DNA of 64,000 bases from Cannabis sativa (GCF_029168945.1 NC_083602.1:30553323-30617322), one strand, 5' to 3'; shown: positions 1-12,317, counted from the first letter of the stretch. Notes: a model not told the origin generated them from the letters alone. Made by a program: numbers and translations.

Positions 1-1547
1 CATATTGTTGCAATATATTTTTTATTTTATTATTAATAAAGTATTCTTTTATTTTCGAATTCAACCATTGCAATTTATGAGAATGAGCTTCATTTATTTT
101 ATCTTCATCATCCATTACCACATTATATTTATATGTTTGTATGTGTGAGTGTTTTTATTATTGATGCAAATTCTATAATATTTACAACTCTTCATAGAGT
201 TATATTAAATAAACACTAGAAACTATTTCTATGTTTATTAATAATTGTTAATTCTAACACAATTATTAAGAATTTGTTTAATAAAAGGATCTATTGATCT
301 GATAGGGGTGGAGAAAAGTTAAGAAAACTATGCAGTTCAACGATCTTTTATATCTAATGAACCCTGGATAATATTCAACTCCACATAAACTCTATCACAC
401 TTAGAGAATCATGATCTTTACAACCTTTAGGGGTGGATCATAATCTCTATATACTTAGGGGTGGAGTCTATTCCACAATTCCCTATGTGACACATATTTT
501 CTTTAAACATGGAAGTAATATAATGAGTTAGCTATTATCAATATAAATTCTTGATCTTGATTGTATGTTCCATTTCAATTTTACTGTTGTAAGTAAAAGT
601 TTGATACCTATGAAAGTTCTTTGGAAAAGTTTCACACTACCTTAATTGAGTGGGAGAATTTTAAAGTTCTATACCCATCTTCATCAGGTTGATACTTGTG
701 ATAGGTACTTAAGAACACTACTGAAAAGCAAATCTAACCATTCACATGGATAGGAATAGCTTATCAGAATTATGAGAATAAGATAAAGAACTCTAGTTCA
801 GTCTATTCGAATGACTTGAACCTAGAATTCTTAATCCTTATAAAATTTGATGGTATCTTATTTTTGATTACTTTATCTCTGGCATGTATTTTTCACTTCA
901 AATACTAGTCTGTTATGTTGATGACTTAGTCTTAACTTATTTTAAACTAATACAAAAGTCACAACTAGGTAACTCTCCAAAAAAGAAGAGGTTAAAAGTA
1001 TTATTTAACCAGACATCTGCTATTGAGTGGGAGCTATCTGAGATGTAATCAAATAGGGAACATTAGAAGATATTCAAGAAAGATTTATGAAAGTGATCTA
1101 TATACAAGATATTAAGGAACTGTATATCAGTTGTCCTTGTATCTCACCAACTCATTTCGAGATTTCATGAGATGGTGCTTACTTTGGGGGTGGAGGAATT
1201 ATTCTATAATAATTCAAGCTCTACCAGAGAAGAGTTATAACTTTGTAAATTTCGAAAATACCAGAAAGTTATATTACTGAAGAAGAGTCTACACTGTATT
1301 ATCTCAATTCCATATTTTAAAATATGAGAGATATGTCTTCTGTTAATTCAGATGTACTTTTAAAACAGTAAAGATTTCAGTATCCCTTGATGAGTAAAGC
1401 ATATAGTAAAGGATGTTTCATAAGTGTATTTATGAACTAGTTTCCAGAAGTTTGGGTGGATTCAAATATGCTACACTTGATCTGAAGATCAAGACATCAG
1501 ATTGACCTATTTGCATACTTTGTTTTATGTTAGTGCAAGTGGGAGTT
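1..1547 (+). mobile_element. Element A, 3' internal region of a long-LTR copia-like element
   Basis: The stretch matches, in inverse orientation, the segment between gag and the 3' LTR in elements B (about 15089-16670) and D (about 60055-61570), so it is the end of the internal part of a plus-strand copy whose gag and 5' LTR lie left of the window. No long frame is open. It has several purine-rich blocks of the type AGGGGTGGAG and GAGTGGGAG, and a possible remnant of a copia reverse transcriptase box (Tyr-Val-Asp-Asp at 914-925, also readable at the equivalent place in B and D). It ends in the polypurine tract AAGTGGGAGTT directly before the LTR. I infer a deletion-derived, non-coding 3' internal region. 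Confidence 0.8.
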
Positions 1548-3238
1548 TGTTGGGTTTTATGCCCTAAATAAAACTCTTTACAATCTGATTAGTTATCATT
1601 ATAAGAAACTTGAAGTGATTGATGTTTGCATGAATTTTACATGCTTATGGTTTAATATGTTTATTATGTTTACACACAGAATCAGTTAAATCCAGATCAT
1701 ATGTTTATTCACAATTACAGTATCGTCAACACAGTGGAATGTGATTGTGATCATATGAATCAAAAGACTTGGTCCCTGTTTCATCAGTGTTATTGGATTT
1801 ACACTAATGTGATAATCAGCGATGATGTGTACTTACACTTGGAGTAAGTGTTATGTTCTTTCTAGGACATTAGTAAAGTATACTAGTTTTGAATGTATGG
1901 AGTATACATTGGACTGGACCGATATTGCAACTAAGTTAAGATATTACAAACTTACCGTTATATATATCTTTCCAAGTCAATATCAGTAGTAGATCTTAAG
2001 ATTAAAAGAATCTAAATCCTGATATGCTTAGGCTCAACGCAGGAGTGCTATACATGTTCTTTGATGTATTAGTTAAGCCTACTTTCAGGTCAGGGTGATA
2101 CGTATATTTTAGGAACATGATAGTATGATTGAGTGGGAGTGCTGAACATAAATATGGAATCTATAGCTTCTACTGGTGTATAGAAGTCAAGTGATGATTC
2201 CCTTCGAGCTTAGCAAATAGAAGTAAATGGATGAGCTCTTGTTTAACTGACTAATTATTAGATCACTAAACACCGTTTACAGGTAGCTAAGTGTTTTAAG
2301 GGGCAAAATACATTGATGGGTGAGAACGGTAAAGAAATCCCATCTTGATGTAGATCATCTATATAGAGGATCTTTAAATAACAATAAGATTATAACAATG
2401 GTTGAATGAGATAGCGTATTGATATCGTGGAACATACAATATGCTCTATATAAGTCTGAGAGTGCAATTCCAAGTTCTAAGAGTGGATTCAACGAAGAAT
2501 CAATAAGTAGGAATTTACTTGGTAAATTTGGTTCACTTATTGGAAGCTCAGCATATAGATCCATGGTCCCCATTCTAGTTGAGAACATTCTGCTTGTAAG
2601 ACTCATTAATTGATTCGTGATTGATCAATTATGATTCTAAAGTTAGACTATGTCTAATTTTATGAATTTTCACTAAGCAGGGGTGAAATTGTAAAGAAAA
2701 GAGATTCTAGGTTTATTTATTTATTAATGGACTTTATATGTCTAGTTAATAATTAAATTAAATGACAATATTATTTAATAATCTATTTTAGTTATTAAAT
2801 AATTAGTTTTGGCATTTAAAAGGTTAGAATTGGAAAATTGGCGTTTTTGAAAAAATAGAGATAAAATTTGTTAAAACTGCAAAATCAAGTGGGGCCCATT
2901 ATATCACCATGGCCGGCCACTTATTTTGGAATTTCACATTAATATTTTCATTATTTTAATGCCGAATAATTCTTAACCTCAATCATAGACTGGAAGACTG
3001 TGAAGGATCATACACAAAGAGAAGGACATTCAGGCTCAGATCTTGATAATACTCTGTGACAGAAAGGATACAAGGGTTAGAGATCTGAGCAGAAGGAGAC
3101 ATTAATTCCACTGCATCAATGTAAGGTTTTCTTAACTTTATATGTGTTTAATTTATCGTTTTAGAAAGTTCATATTTAGGGTGTTTAAACAACATACTTG
3201 TGAGTAGATCTAAGATCCTGGTAAAATAAATTCCAACA
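1548..3238 (+). repeat. Element A, 3' LTR (1,691 bp)
   Basis: The LTR begins TGTTGGGTTTTATGCCC after a polypurine tract and ends in CCAACA, giving the usual TG...CA ends. The same sequence recurs six more times in the window: both LTRs of B, one each in C and D, and two solo LTRs. It is about 200 bp shorter than its relatives. The block holding the TATAAATA core promoter in the others is missing at about 2975, where the sequence jumps from TTCTTAACC to the TCAATCATAG found downstream in the other copies. A weaker TATATAAG remains at 2447-2454. The left LTR lies outside the window, so no target duplication can be tested. Confidence 0.9.
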
Positions 3239-3358
3239 GGGAGAACCTTTCCTTTTGTTTTCTCCCTAATTTGTGTGGGTCCCACTAATTTCTCCCTTTC
3301 CAAAATTTAGTAAATAATTTTATGGGAATAAATACTATACCATTCATTCACATTCCCT

Positions 3359-3727
3359 TTAAGTAAACCTGTCATAAAAGAAGAACACACACCAGAGAGA
3401 GGCAATAAACATGCATATACGATACTCTACCAAAAGAATAGGCTCAATCACTCGAAGTAGGTTTGGGTCATGGTCGTAATAATAACCATCTTTGTAGTAC
3501 CCATCTTTCACATAACCATCATCGTCGTCCTCCTCTTCCCTATCTTCAAGGCTTTGGTCATCATCGACATCATCATGCATGTTTTCAGCATCTTCTCGAT
3601 TTTCAGCATTAGCAGTACCTTCTTCTCTTACGCCGCCTGGTTGGAGACTGGGGGCGAGGGAGTCTACCTCCTCCATAACAGTATCTTGAGGAGCTTTCTT
3701 TCCTACGTTATTCCAAGTAAACACCAT
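3359..3727 (-). CDS. Unassigned acidic open reading frame
   Basis: This is a 122-residue frame that I do not recognise. The start ATG lies in a strong plant context (ACCATGG). Residues about 15-70 are very acidic and low in complexity, with runs such as EEEDDDD, followed by a short Tyr/Asp repeat (DGYYKDGYYYDHD at about 75-88) and a hydrophobic aromatic tail. No domain is evident. It lies between element A and an LTR relic, so it may be a gene fragment carried by a mobile element, a truncated exon or a chance frame. The frame is open upstream of the ATG for several codons. Function is unknown. Confidence 0.25.
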   Translation of the reverse strand: MVFTWNNVGKKAPQDTVMEEVDSLAPSLQPGGVREEGTANAENREDAENMHDDVDDDQSLEDREEEDDDDGYVKDGYYKDGYYYDHDPNLLRVIEPILLVEYRICMFIASLWCVFFFYDRFT

Positions 3728-3799
3728 GGTCGAGGTGGTGCGGCAGCTAGCAAACTTTCTTCAGCTCTTAATAAAAGCACCAAAATATTTATCGAAATT

Positions 3800-4500
3800 T
3801 GTTGAAACTAAATAGATAGAGCTTCAAAAAGAAATAATACAGTTATAATAGACAAATAATTTTTATGTAGTTTGGGCGTTACTGATCCCTAGCCCACAAG
3901 TCAGTTATATTGACCCTTTGGGAATGCATTTGAATAATACAATGTGTATTTACATTATAAACTCTAGTTCTTTACTCCTTTTATTTCTCTTGAAGAAGAA
4001 GAAAGCTTGTAGGAGCTTTTACAGAGGTTCGACAAGTATATAATTTGTTCACCCCATGTACATAAAAAGTGGGAGTTTTTATAGGCTTACATGTGGGTAA
4101 GGGCATTCCTGTTACTCACCTAGGGTTTTGTACCATAACCCGTTACAAGGGTAGGAGAATACAACTTTTGATCTGACCATCTGGCCTTGGAGAACCTTCT
4201 TGATCATGCGGTGTACAAGGGTAGTGACTAGTACTGTCTGAATTAGGGACACGTATTGCTCAAAGGTTTCTCCTTTATGAATTACTCTCGAGACAAGTCG
4301 TTGGGCGAAAGGCATGTCCTGAGGTACGTACGCGCACTGCCATGGCCTGTCACGGGGGACAAGATCTGATCATGTATAAAAAAAAAAGTATATCCATCTG
4401 TAGGTTGATTTCTATATAAAGCTGACGTGGCCATTCGCATTTGTGCAGTAGTCATCGTCCGCGACCAATCCATAGAACTCCTCACCCGAAAGTTAGGCAG
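3800..4500 (-). repeat. Diverged LTR-like relic, copy 1
   Basis: The reverse strand here shares blocks with the plus strand at about 33.6-34.2 kb, for example GATCAGATCTTGTCCC followed by CATGG, AGTG and GTAC motifs in the same order. Both stretches are less AT-rich than their surroundings and have no long frame. I infer two diverged copies of one repeat, probably an LTR of an unrelated retroelement. Boundaries are approximate and no terminal repeats could be fixed. Confidence 0.4.
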
Positions 4501-4731
4501 GCAAATCAGGTTCCAGAGCTTCTTTCGGTGTGGGGATTAATATGGTCCTTTCGCATCCTGGAGATGCTACTTAGGCAAGAAATAGCTCTCCGCATAAAGT
4601 ATCCATAAAACTCCTCCTGGATTGGCAAGGCATCTCTGCGAGGAACCTTGATGGTCATCTTTGTTAATCCAATAGGTTAATAAATCTTTGTCTCTGGTTA
4701 TGCCACGTGTCTCCTGCTTAAAAACACAGAT

Positions 4732-4921
4732 AACAGACATTTTATATAATATGATTATATATGACAAGGAATGATATGAATCAAAGTCTTCATACAAAAG
4801 CTATTTAATATAAAATATTAGTATTCATATCATAATAGATGATCATTTATAGATCAATCTAAATTTTGAGTGTACATGAACTCCTATTCATGTTAGTTGA
4901 ATTTTTTTAATTCATTTGTTC
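4732..4921. repeat. Direct repeat, left copy (about 190 bp)
   Basis: This is a direct duplicate of 5374-5556, about 640 bp away. Both start ACATTTTATATAATATGATT and end with an ATTCATTTGTT block, with around ten percent differences and small gaps by eye. The right copy lies inside an LTR-like stretch, so the left one is probably the remains of a second copy of that LTR. Confidence 0.75.
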
Positions 4922-5041
4922 CCCCACCATTAACATGCCCCCTTTAAACAACCAAAGTTGTTTATCCAACACATTCAATCTCTCTTGTCGAGTCAGAAAA
5001 TTCAGTCAACAAAGTTGTTATTCCCTTCATCCGCTTCAACT

Positions 5042-6178
5042 TGTTAGGAGTGTGTCCTAAAAGCATGTAAAGAAATTATTATTTTAACTTGAATAAATAA
5101 ATACAATATTTTATTAATATTATTATATTTGAATTGTTAAATTATTATTTGAATAATTTATGTAGATATTAGAAAATTCTATATTCATTATTGAGAATGT
5201 GATCTTATATTAGTACGAGAGAGTTAAGATCACATGAATGAATAAAATAGTCAACAACTAATAAAAATTTTAGAATTCTTTAATTAGGGGTTTTAAGTGT
5301 GATTTACTGAGTATCATGTTGTACAAGTAATTTAGATTCAGATTATTGATGTAGTTAGTCATCTCGATAAAGACATTTTATATAATATGATTATATATTT
5401 CAAGGATCAATATGAATTTAAGTCTTTATACAAAAGCCATTTAATAATAAAAATTAGTATTCATATCATAATAGATGATCGTTTATAGATCAACCTAAAT
5501 CATGAGTATTCATGAACACCTATTCATGTTAATTGATTTTTTTAAAATTCATTTGTTAAGGTCTCTCCACAGAATAAGGCTAATGACTTTTGTTTTGAAA
5601 TTTAATTACATGAATAGTTGGGAACATTAAATAACAAAAGAGAATCTAATCCTTCTTAACAGAATGTATATTGGTTCCCTTAAGGATTAATTCTTGTATA
5701 GAATAATTTTGAGCTCAATTCTATAATCATAGTATATATTAATTATTTACCAGTGAATTACCAGTACTTAAGGAATAAGAAGTAAATTAGAAGGGTAAAC
5801 TGGTAATTCTTCTATTCTAATTTATGAACCAAATTATTGGAGAGTTAAACTATTGTGAGATGATTATATAGATGGACAACTTAAAAAAATATTTCTTTAA
5901 AAGTATATTTATAACATAAAGAGTTCACATCTGAATTCATAGTGAAAAAATATCAAAACTAATAAATTAACTAATATAATTAAAGAGTTCAATTATTTAT
6001 CTTTAATTTATTGAAGCTTAATGTTATAGGTCAATGACCACCGAGATAGCTTAATCAAAAACTGATAAAAGTAAATACAAACAATGGGTAAAAAGACTTA
6101 TATGATAGTAAAATATTTTATTATTGAATAATTATGGATATTTAATTAATTCAAATTAATTGAAATATATAAATATAA
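5042..6178 (+). repeat. LTR-like fragment, very AT-rich
   Basis: The stretch opens TGTTAGGAGTGTGTCC, a TGTTR start typical of copia LTRs, and carries the right-hand copy of the 190-bp direct repeat (5374-5556). No matching end or partner LTR is seen. The right edge is uncertain because the Mutator-like element probably begins near 6.2 kb. No coding frame is seen. This call rests mainly on the terminal motif and the internal duplication. Confidence 0.35.
5374..5556. repeat. Direct repeat, right copy
   Basis: This is the partner of 4732-4921 in the same orientation. It lies inside the LTR-like stretch beginning at 5042. Confidence 0.75.
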
Positions 6179-7400
6179 GGGAAAAAAAATAGGAAAATAC
6201 AAAAAAGGGAAAAAAATTACAAAATTACTATGGGTCGGCCCATTCAACATTTATATAGTCTAGAATCAAAAAATTACAAAAATACCACCTGCTCTATACA
6301 TTAAGCCGCACGGAATGAACGAAGAAGATGAACATACCTCCATCGATCAAATTAGCAACACAACCAGAATGAAACCAAAACGAGAGTAATACAACCATCA
6401 ATTCCAGCAAAATTTAATTGGAAAAGAAGAACTGCAATGATCTAAACAGAAAATTACGAAAAAAAAACCAGAAAAATTGGGAAGAAACGAAAATTAAACA
6501 TTTGATTTCGGTTTTAATCGTTCAAAATAACTCCCTCTAAAATCAAAAATCCAGATTCATGCAATGTAGATCTGAATTAAACTGATCTGGAGCTCCCCCT
6601 CGAATCAAAAACAAGGTATGATATGAAAAAAAATTTAAATACTAAATCTACGTTATATACAGTTGCATCCTGGTTGATTCCTAGTTAATAATGGGCGATT
6701 CAGCTTTTTAAAACGCAATAACAAGATCTAGTTCTAATTAAGAAACGACATGTTACGTATAAGACCGTTTTTTATTTTTTGGTATTGCCTTATAGTTGCA
6801 TTATCGTTTTATAATAGTTTACAAATTATGGAGGAATTTCAGTTGACGGGTACCAACAAATAGTAGTTATACAAGGTAAGATTTATGTAAATAGTTACAA
6901 ATTAGTTTTACAATAGTTGGAAATTGATCTGATTAAAATAAAACTGATGAAAATGCATAAGGATCACAGCAATGTTAATTTGAGTTAAGAACCATGTTTT
7001 TGCAAGTTGATTTACAATTGCATCATCATTTGATAATAGTTTTATTCATTTTTTGTAGGAATTTTTTTTGGACAGTAGAAAAAGAGAAAACACTTGGACA
7101 AATAGTTAGTTTCTGAAATAAATTTAAACGTTTTTTAATAGTTTCATTTCAGTTTTATTATAGTTTAACAATATCTATAAAACAAAAAATGACAAAAACA
7201 AGGTTCAGAACTGGAAATACAAGACTTGAACAAAGGAAAGGAAATAGAAGTAAGTTTCTAATCTATTTCATAAATATAATTTTTTTTTATATAAAAATTA
7301 GAGTAAAAAATGTTAGTCTACAATACTAACATTATCAATAACAGAATCAAAACATTTTTAAAATCGTTGTCTTGCACTAATAATAATTTCAAAATCACAG
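6179..7400 (+). other. Leader of the Mutator-like element, no gene seen
   Basis: This is AT-rich sequence between the LTR-like fragment and the first recognisable transposase exon. It probably holds the left end, promoter and first intron(s) of the Mutator-like element: the 3' border is a clear splice acceptor (AAAATCACAG before 7401). I compared the first few hundred bases with the reverse complement of 25.0-25.3 kb and found only A-rich similarity, so no terminal inverted repeat is called. Confidence 0.4.
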
Positions 7401-9803
7401 GAAAAAGAAGACATTCCATTCCTAGTCTTCTGCAATGGACAATTTGATGATCGAATGAATTATGAAAATTAAGAAGCTAGTGGACATCACATTTCAGTCA
7501 ATTGTAAGTATGAAGAATTACAACGGAAGCTGAAAGAGGTCCTAGAATGCAATCAAGAAAACACTATTTTGCAACTGAAATATCAAGTCAAAGAAGGATA
7601 CCAACCATTGAGGATAAAAGATGATCAAAGCCTGCATTTTTACATACAAATAAAACTGAAGGAACCGGACTTCACAACATACCCATTGTGTGTGAATGTC
7701 ATCAACAACCCACCAACAACCATCAATCCATCGTTCTTGGAAAATAGTAACGCATTAATTGCACATACAAACGTATTTGAAACGATAGAATACAATGCAG
7801 CAACAACAGAAGACTCAACAAATCAAGAACATACAATTGAAGCTACAATACTGGATGATGGGGGAGAAAATTTCGACTTCATGGACTATGCAAAACTTGT
7901 GGTAGAGGAAATGGTTGAGCAACTGAAAAATAACAAATACAGGGAGCCAGAAATCACAGATTATGACGAGCTACTAATCACAGATCTACAACATCCTGAA
8001 ATAGAAGAAGCACAAATATACAAAGACAAAGAAACACTCCAGAGTGTGCTTGGTTTCTATGCAATTAGAAACAACTTCCAATTTAGAGTGAAAAAATCAT
8101 GTGCAAGAACATACAAAATTTGTTGCTTGGATCCAAAATGCAAGTGGGCACTAACGACATCCAAAAATGGACCGACGAAGTCATTCATAATTCGAAAGTA
8201 TGACAGAAAGGTGATACACACTTGTGATCTAAACATAAGATTTGCCAACAAAAGACAAGCTACAACAAAGTTGATTGGAAACTACATCAAGCCACGGTTT
8301 AACAACATAAAAACAACTCAAATGCCACAAGACATCAGAGGAGAAATGAAACACAAGTATGGGGTGAGAATGAACTACATGAAAGCATGGAGAAGCAAAG
8401 AGCACGCGCAAGAAGAATTACGAGTAAAAGCCAACGAATCATACAAGGTGCAAAGTTTTTTGCACATGCTGCAGAAAACTAATCCCGGAACTATCGTGCA
8501 CATGAAAATAGAGGAAGAAAACAACTTCAAGTACTTGTTTGTGGCACTAGATGCTTCAATAAAAGGATGGAAGAAGTGGAAAACTATAATAGTTGTTGAC
8601 AGAATTTTTCTTAAATCAACATATGGAGGTACATTGCTCTCTGCTTGTACACAAGATGGAAATGGGCACATTTTTCAGCTAGCTTTTTCTGTTGTGGATT
8701 CAGAAAACAACAACTCATGGCAATGGTTTTTCACAAAACTAAGAGAAACATATGGGATAAGAGAGAGACAGTGCTTGATCTCAAACAGACATGAGAGCAT
8801 GATTAAGGCAGCTGCTTAAGTAGTTCCAGAAATAACGCATGGCTATTGTGTATACCACCTGTTAAGCAACCTGAAAGTAACCTTCAAGAAGAATGCAAGC
8901 AAGCTCGATAAACCATTCTTCACTGCAGCAAGAGCATACACAGAGAGAAAATTTGAATACCATATGAGCGAGCTGGACAGCTTGGTCATTCGTGTCAGAC
9001 CATATTTACAACAAGTTGGAAACCATAAATGGTCAAGATACCACCGCAAACACAACAAGTATTCAACTATGACTTCAAACATTGCTGAATCTCTAAATGC
9101 AGCAAACTTAGCAGCTAGAGAACTACCAATCACAACACTGATGGAGTCATTGAGAGCTTTGATACAACAATGGACATACACAAACAGGAAAAATGCACAG
9201 AAAACAACAACATTTTTAACACCTACAGCAGAGAAGAAGCTAGTCAACAACTTTGTGGACTTATTGACAGAAAATGTAAAATCTCTTTAAACTTTAAGTT
9301 GCATTATAGTGTTTAAATAGTTATTTTCAGTTTCTTGTATAGAATGAAAATTGCTAAAATTGACCTAATTTGCAGGTAAAGCCAATAAACGAGAGCATGT
9401 TCGAAGTGGTAGAACTAACAAGATCATGGGTAATCAATCTAAAGGAGAAAACATGCAGTTGCAACCGATTCCAACTTGACAAATTACCGTGTGCTCATGC
9501 GCTTGCTGTGATAAAAGAGATGAACTTGAATGTTTACAACTACTGTTCAAGTTATTACACGACAAGAACATGGCTTGAAACATACAGCGGCTCAACATAT
9601 TGGGTACACAATCACACAACATGGGATGTACCACAAAACATAAAATTATCATTGTTCTGCCACCAAACCAAAAAATAAGATCTGGAAGATAAAGGAAAAG
9701 AAGATTTATAGCTGATTGGGATACAAAAAAACAGAACAGGTGGAGCAAATGTGGTCAACACGGACACAACCGAAAGACATGCAACAATCAAGCAATAAAA
9801 TAG
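7401..9803 (+). pseudogene. Mutator-like (MULE) transposase, mudrA-type, inactivated
   Basis: The product would be a DDE transposase that cuts at the element ends. Exon 7401-9275 and exon 9376-9678 flank a 100-bp GT-AG intron. In order I see: the N-terminal domain of plant MULE proteins (FCNGQFDDRMNYEN, then IKY-like QVKEGYQPL); a DNA-binding region with Cys pairs (residues coded about 8050-8230); a MULE catalytic domain (VVDRIFLKSTYGGTLL, then ACTQDGNGHIFQLAFSVVDSE); a SWIM zinc finger (CSC..., ending CAHAL) in exon 2; and, after a frameshift near 9672, a C-terminal zinc knuckle KCGQHGHNRKTC ending at 9803. It is broken by TAA at 7470-7472, TAA at 8817-8819 (frame unchanged beyond both) and the late frameshift. 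The second catalytic Asp of the family's SDRHES motif reads Asn (AAC at 8784-8786), and the first Cys of the knuckle reads Trp. An upstream exon may exist. Confidence 0.88.
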
Positions 9804-10368
9804 ATACAGCTGAATTATTTGAATTGTTTAATTCTCTATGAGAATTCACACAGGATGATATGTTATATTTGATAGACTGATATTATTAGGCAAATTTTAA
9901 ATAGTTTGCTAATAGTTGCAAAATAGTTTTATGATAGTTTTGACACTTGTTAATGTTTAACTACGAAAAGAATTTTATTATTAAATTTTTTAAAAAAGTG
10001 AGACATGAATTTATAAAAGATGATTAATAAGGATAATAAAGAAGTTGAAAAATAGTGAAGAATACATTGTTACACAATTAAAATTACAAGTATGCTGAAC
10101 ATTGCAATTTGTTTATATACAATTGCATAATAGTTTCTATATAATTGTACGACTTTATAAAAAAAACATAATAAATTGGAAAAACATAAAACAGATGCTG
10201 ATACAAAACATAAAAAAATAATATATTATAATGATTAATGTCAAATATCCTAAAAGTTTAAAACTAGATCCAGAATATAAAACAAATATAATACCTACAA
10301 ACATAAAATAATTAACAATTGTCTGATAATAAAATCAACCAATAACAACAAATTGTCAAAAAAAGACC
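9804..10368. other. AT-rich spacer between convergent MULE genes
   Basis: This short non-coding stretch separates the 3' ends of the transposase and Ulp1-like pseudogenes. It is AT-rich with runs resembling their introns (ATAGTTGCAAAATAG types). It presumably holds both polyadenylation regions. No open frame or repeat structure is seen. Confidence 0.5.
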
Positions 10369-12292
10369 CTACTTTTTCAATTTAGAAGCCTTGGAAGACT
10401 TGCTTTGCTTCTCATCCTCGCTATCAATACTTTCATCAATTTTCCTTTGCCCATATGAGAAGAAAAGGGTAGCAAGTCGAGTACGATAAACTTCAATGTC
10501 AAAATTAGCAGGAACATCTTTTCCATGGATGAAGAACTCGGCAAATGCATCCACAAATGCTCCCCAATCACTAATAACCAGAAAAGGAAAAAAACAGTTA
10601 AACAACTAAAATACAACATAAAATAAACTTAAAAACAACAACTCACTTTTTCTGCTGAGATGGAAGACCAGCAATCTCCACAACTCTTAGAGGAGCTTCA
10701 AGGTCAGAACCTAAATCAGGAACAGGGGACCTATTCTTCCAAAATCCAAGGAGATCAAAAAACAAAGGCAGTAAAACTGAATAAGCCTTCATTGCATTCC
10801 TAGTTGCAGAATTCATTTTGGCAGTCCTCAAGGAATTATGAAGAAACAAAATCCCCTCATTCAAGTCAAGACGACCAAAAACCCAATGACTTTCCTTCCT
10901 AAGATTTATGATGAATAAGACATGATCGGCTTCATACCAAGACATAGAACACGGAATTCGCAAACCTCGTATGTAATGCGCTATTGGGTGAGCAGCATGT
11001 ATGTGCGACATCTTTGTTTTCATTTCCTTGGCTTTGTTGAACTTGTGGTATAACGCTTGAATGGAATCATCGAAAAGGCAATCAGTTGTTGCAAAATTCA
11101 GTGTAACAACAAAAGAATATTTACCTGTTTTCCTAAGGTAATAGAATATAGTGTGCATATGCTGAAACAAAACAATACTGAAACACAAAATAGAAAGTTA
11201 AAAACTATTTAAAAAACTTAAATATAGCAACTAAACTAAAAAATAATGATAAAACAACTGAAAAACAACTATCATAAATTTTAAAAGATAACAGAAACTT
11301 TACCGAGTCATTGATAAACATGTCACAGGTAGCCAAATGATAAAACCAGGTTTTATCTTCAACATAATCAACACCTAATCTAAACACTGGGGAAAATTTC
11401 TTCGCACCATCAACATAACAATTGAAATGCCTAAATTAACAAACAAACAACAAAAAAAATATTGAAATCAAATAGTTGCAAAAATAAAAATAAAATTCAA
11501 ACAAAAAGCAGAATACAAAAACAGAAACAATAAAATAGTCACCTAGGATGTTTTAGCAAACCTTCACCAACCCAAGCATCAAACTTTGCCTTAATTTCAG
11601 GAGAGACGGGATCAACAAATGAATCGTTAAGAGCGTAAAGGCCCTTCACATAAGTAACCATCTTAAAATCCCTCTCATCTCCTCCTGATTGAGAACCTGA
11701 TGACATTACCTCCATTGGAGTGCTCCTCACATCAGCCGACCCAAAATCAACAAAAGGCGATTTCAATGCCGGTGCACGCTTTCTCTTATCCAAAAGAAGG
11801 GTATCAAAAACAATGTCCTCAGCTTCTTAATCAGAAGGAATGACAGCTGTCTTTTCAACAGCAAGACTTGGATTTGGTTTTGGGGCCTGAAAAAAACAAA
11901 TTGAAAATCAGGAAAAGGAACAGTTGCAAAACAACCATAAAACTGTGAAGCAACTAAAATAAAACATATTTTACTAGCAAACAAATTAAGCTACACTTGA
12001 TTTTACGAACAACCTCTAAACCAGCCAACGCAACTTGGTCATCATCAATTTCAAGCTGGCTTAAACCATCGAAAAAATCATCCCCCTTTAAACTAGACTC
12101 TTTGGCCTTAACGTTCTCAATCTCATCACTGCCTACAACAGTCTCAGATTGATTCACATCAGCAACAGGAACATCACTAACAACCTTATCATCTCCAGCA
12201 TCATCACCACCATCTTTAACCAACTCATCACCATCATCGGAGTTAGAATCAATATTCTCAGGATCAGGCAATTCCTTGTCATCATCCTCAGC

Positions 12293-12317
12293 ATCATCAT
12301 CATCATCATCATCATCA
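12293..12317. repeat. ATC microsatellite within a coding exon
   Basis: A CAT/ATC trinucleotide run reads on the minus strand as seven consecutive Asp codons in exon 4 of the Ulp1-like pseudogene. This forms the core of an acidic stretch with many further Asp and Glu residues. Confidence 0.85.

Noticed and set aside
3470..3805. Plus-strand hydrophobic frame opposite the acidic ORF
   Set aside because: It is rich in Ile, Val and Phe only because it mirrors the Asp/Glu codons. The minus strand has the better start context.
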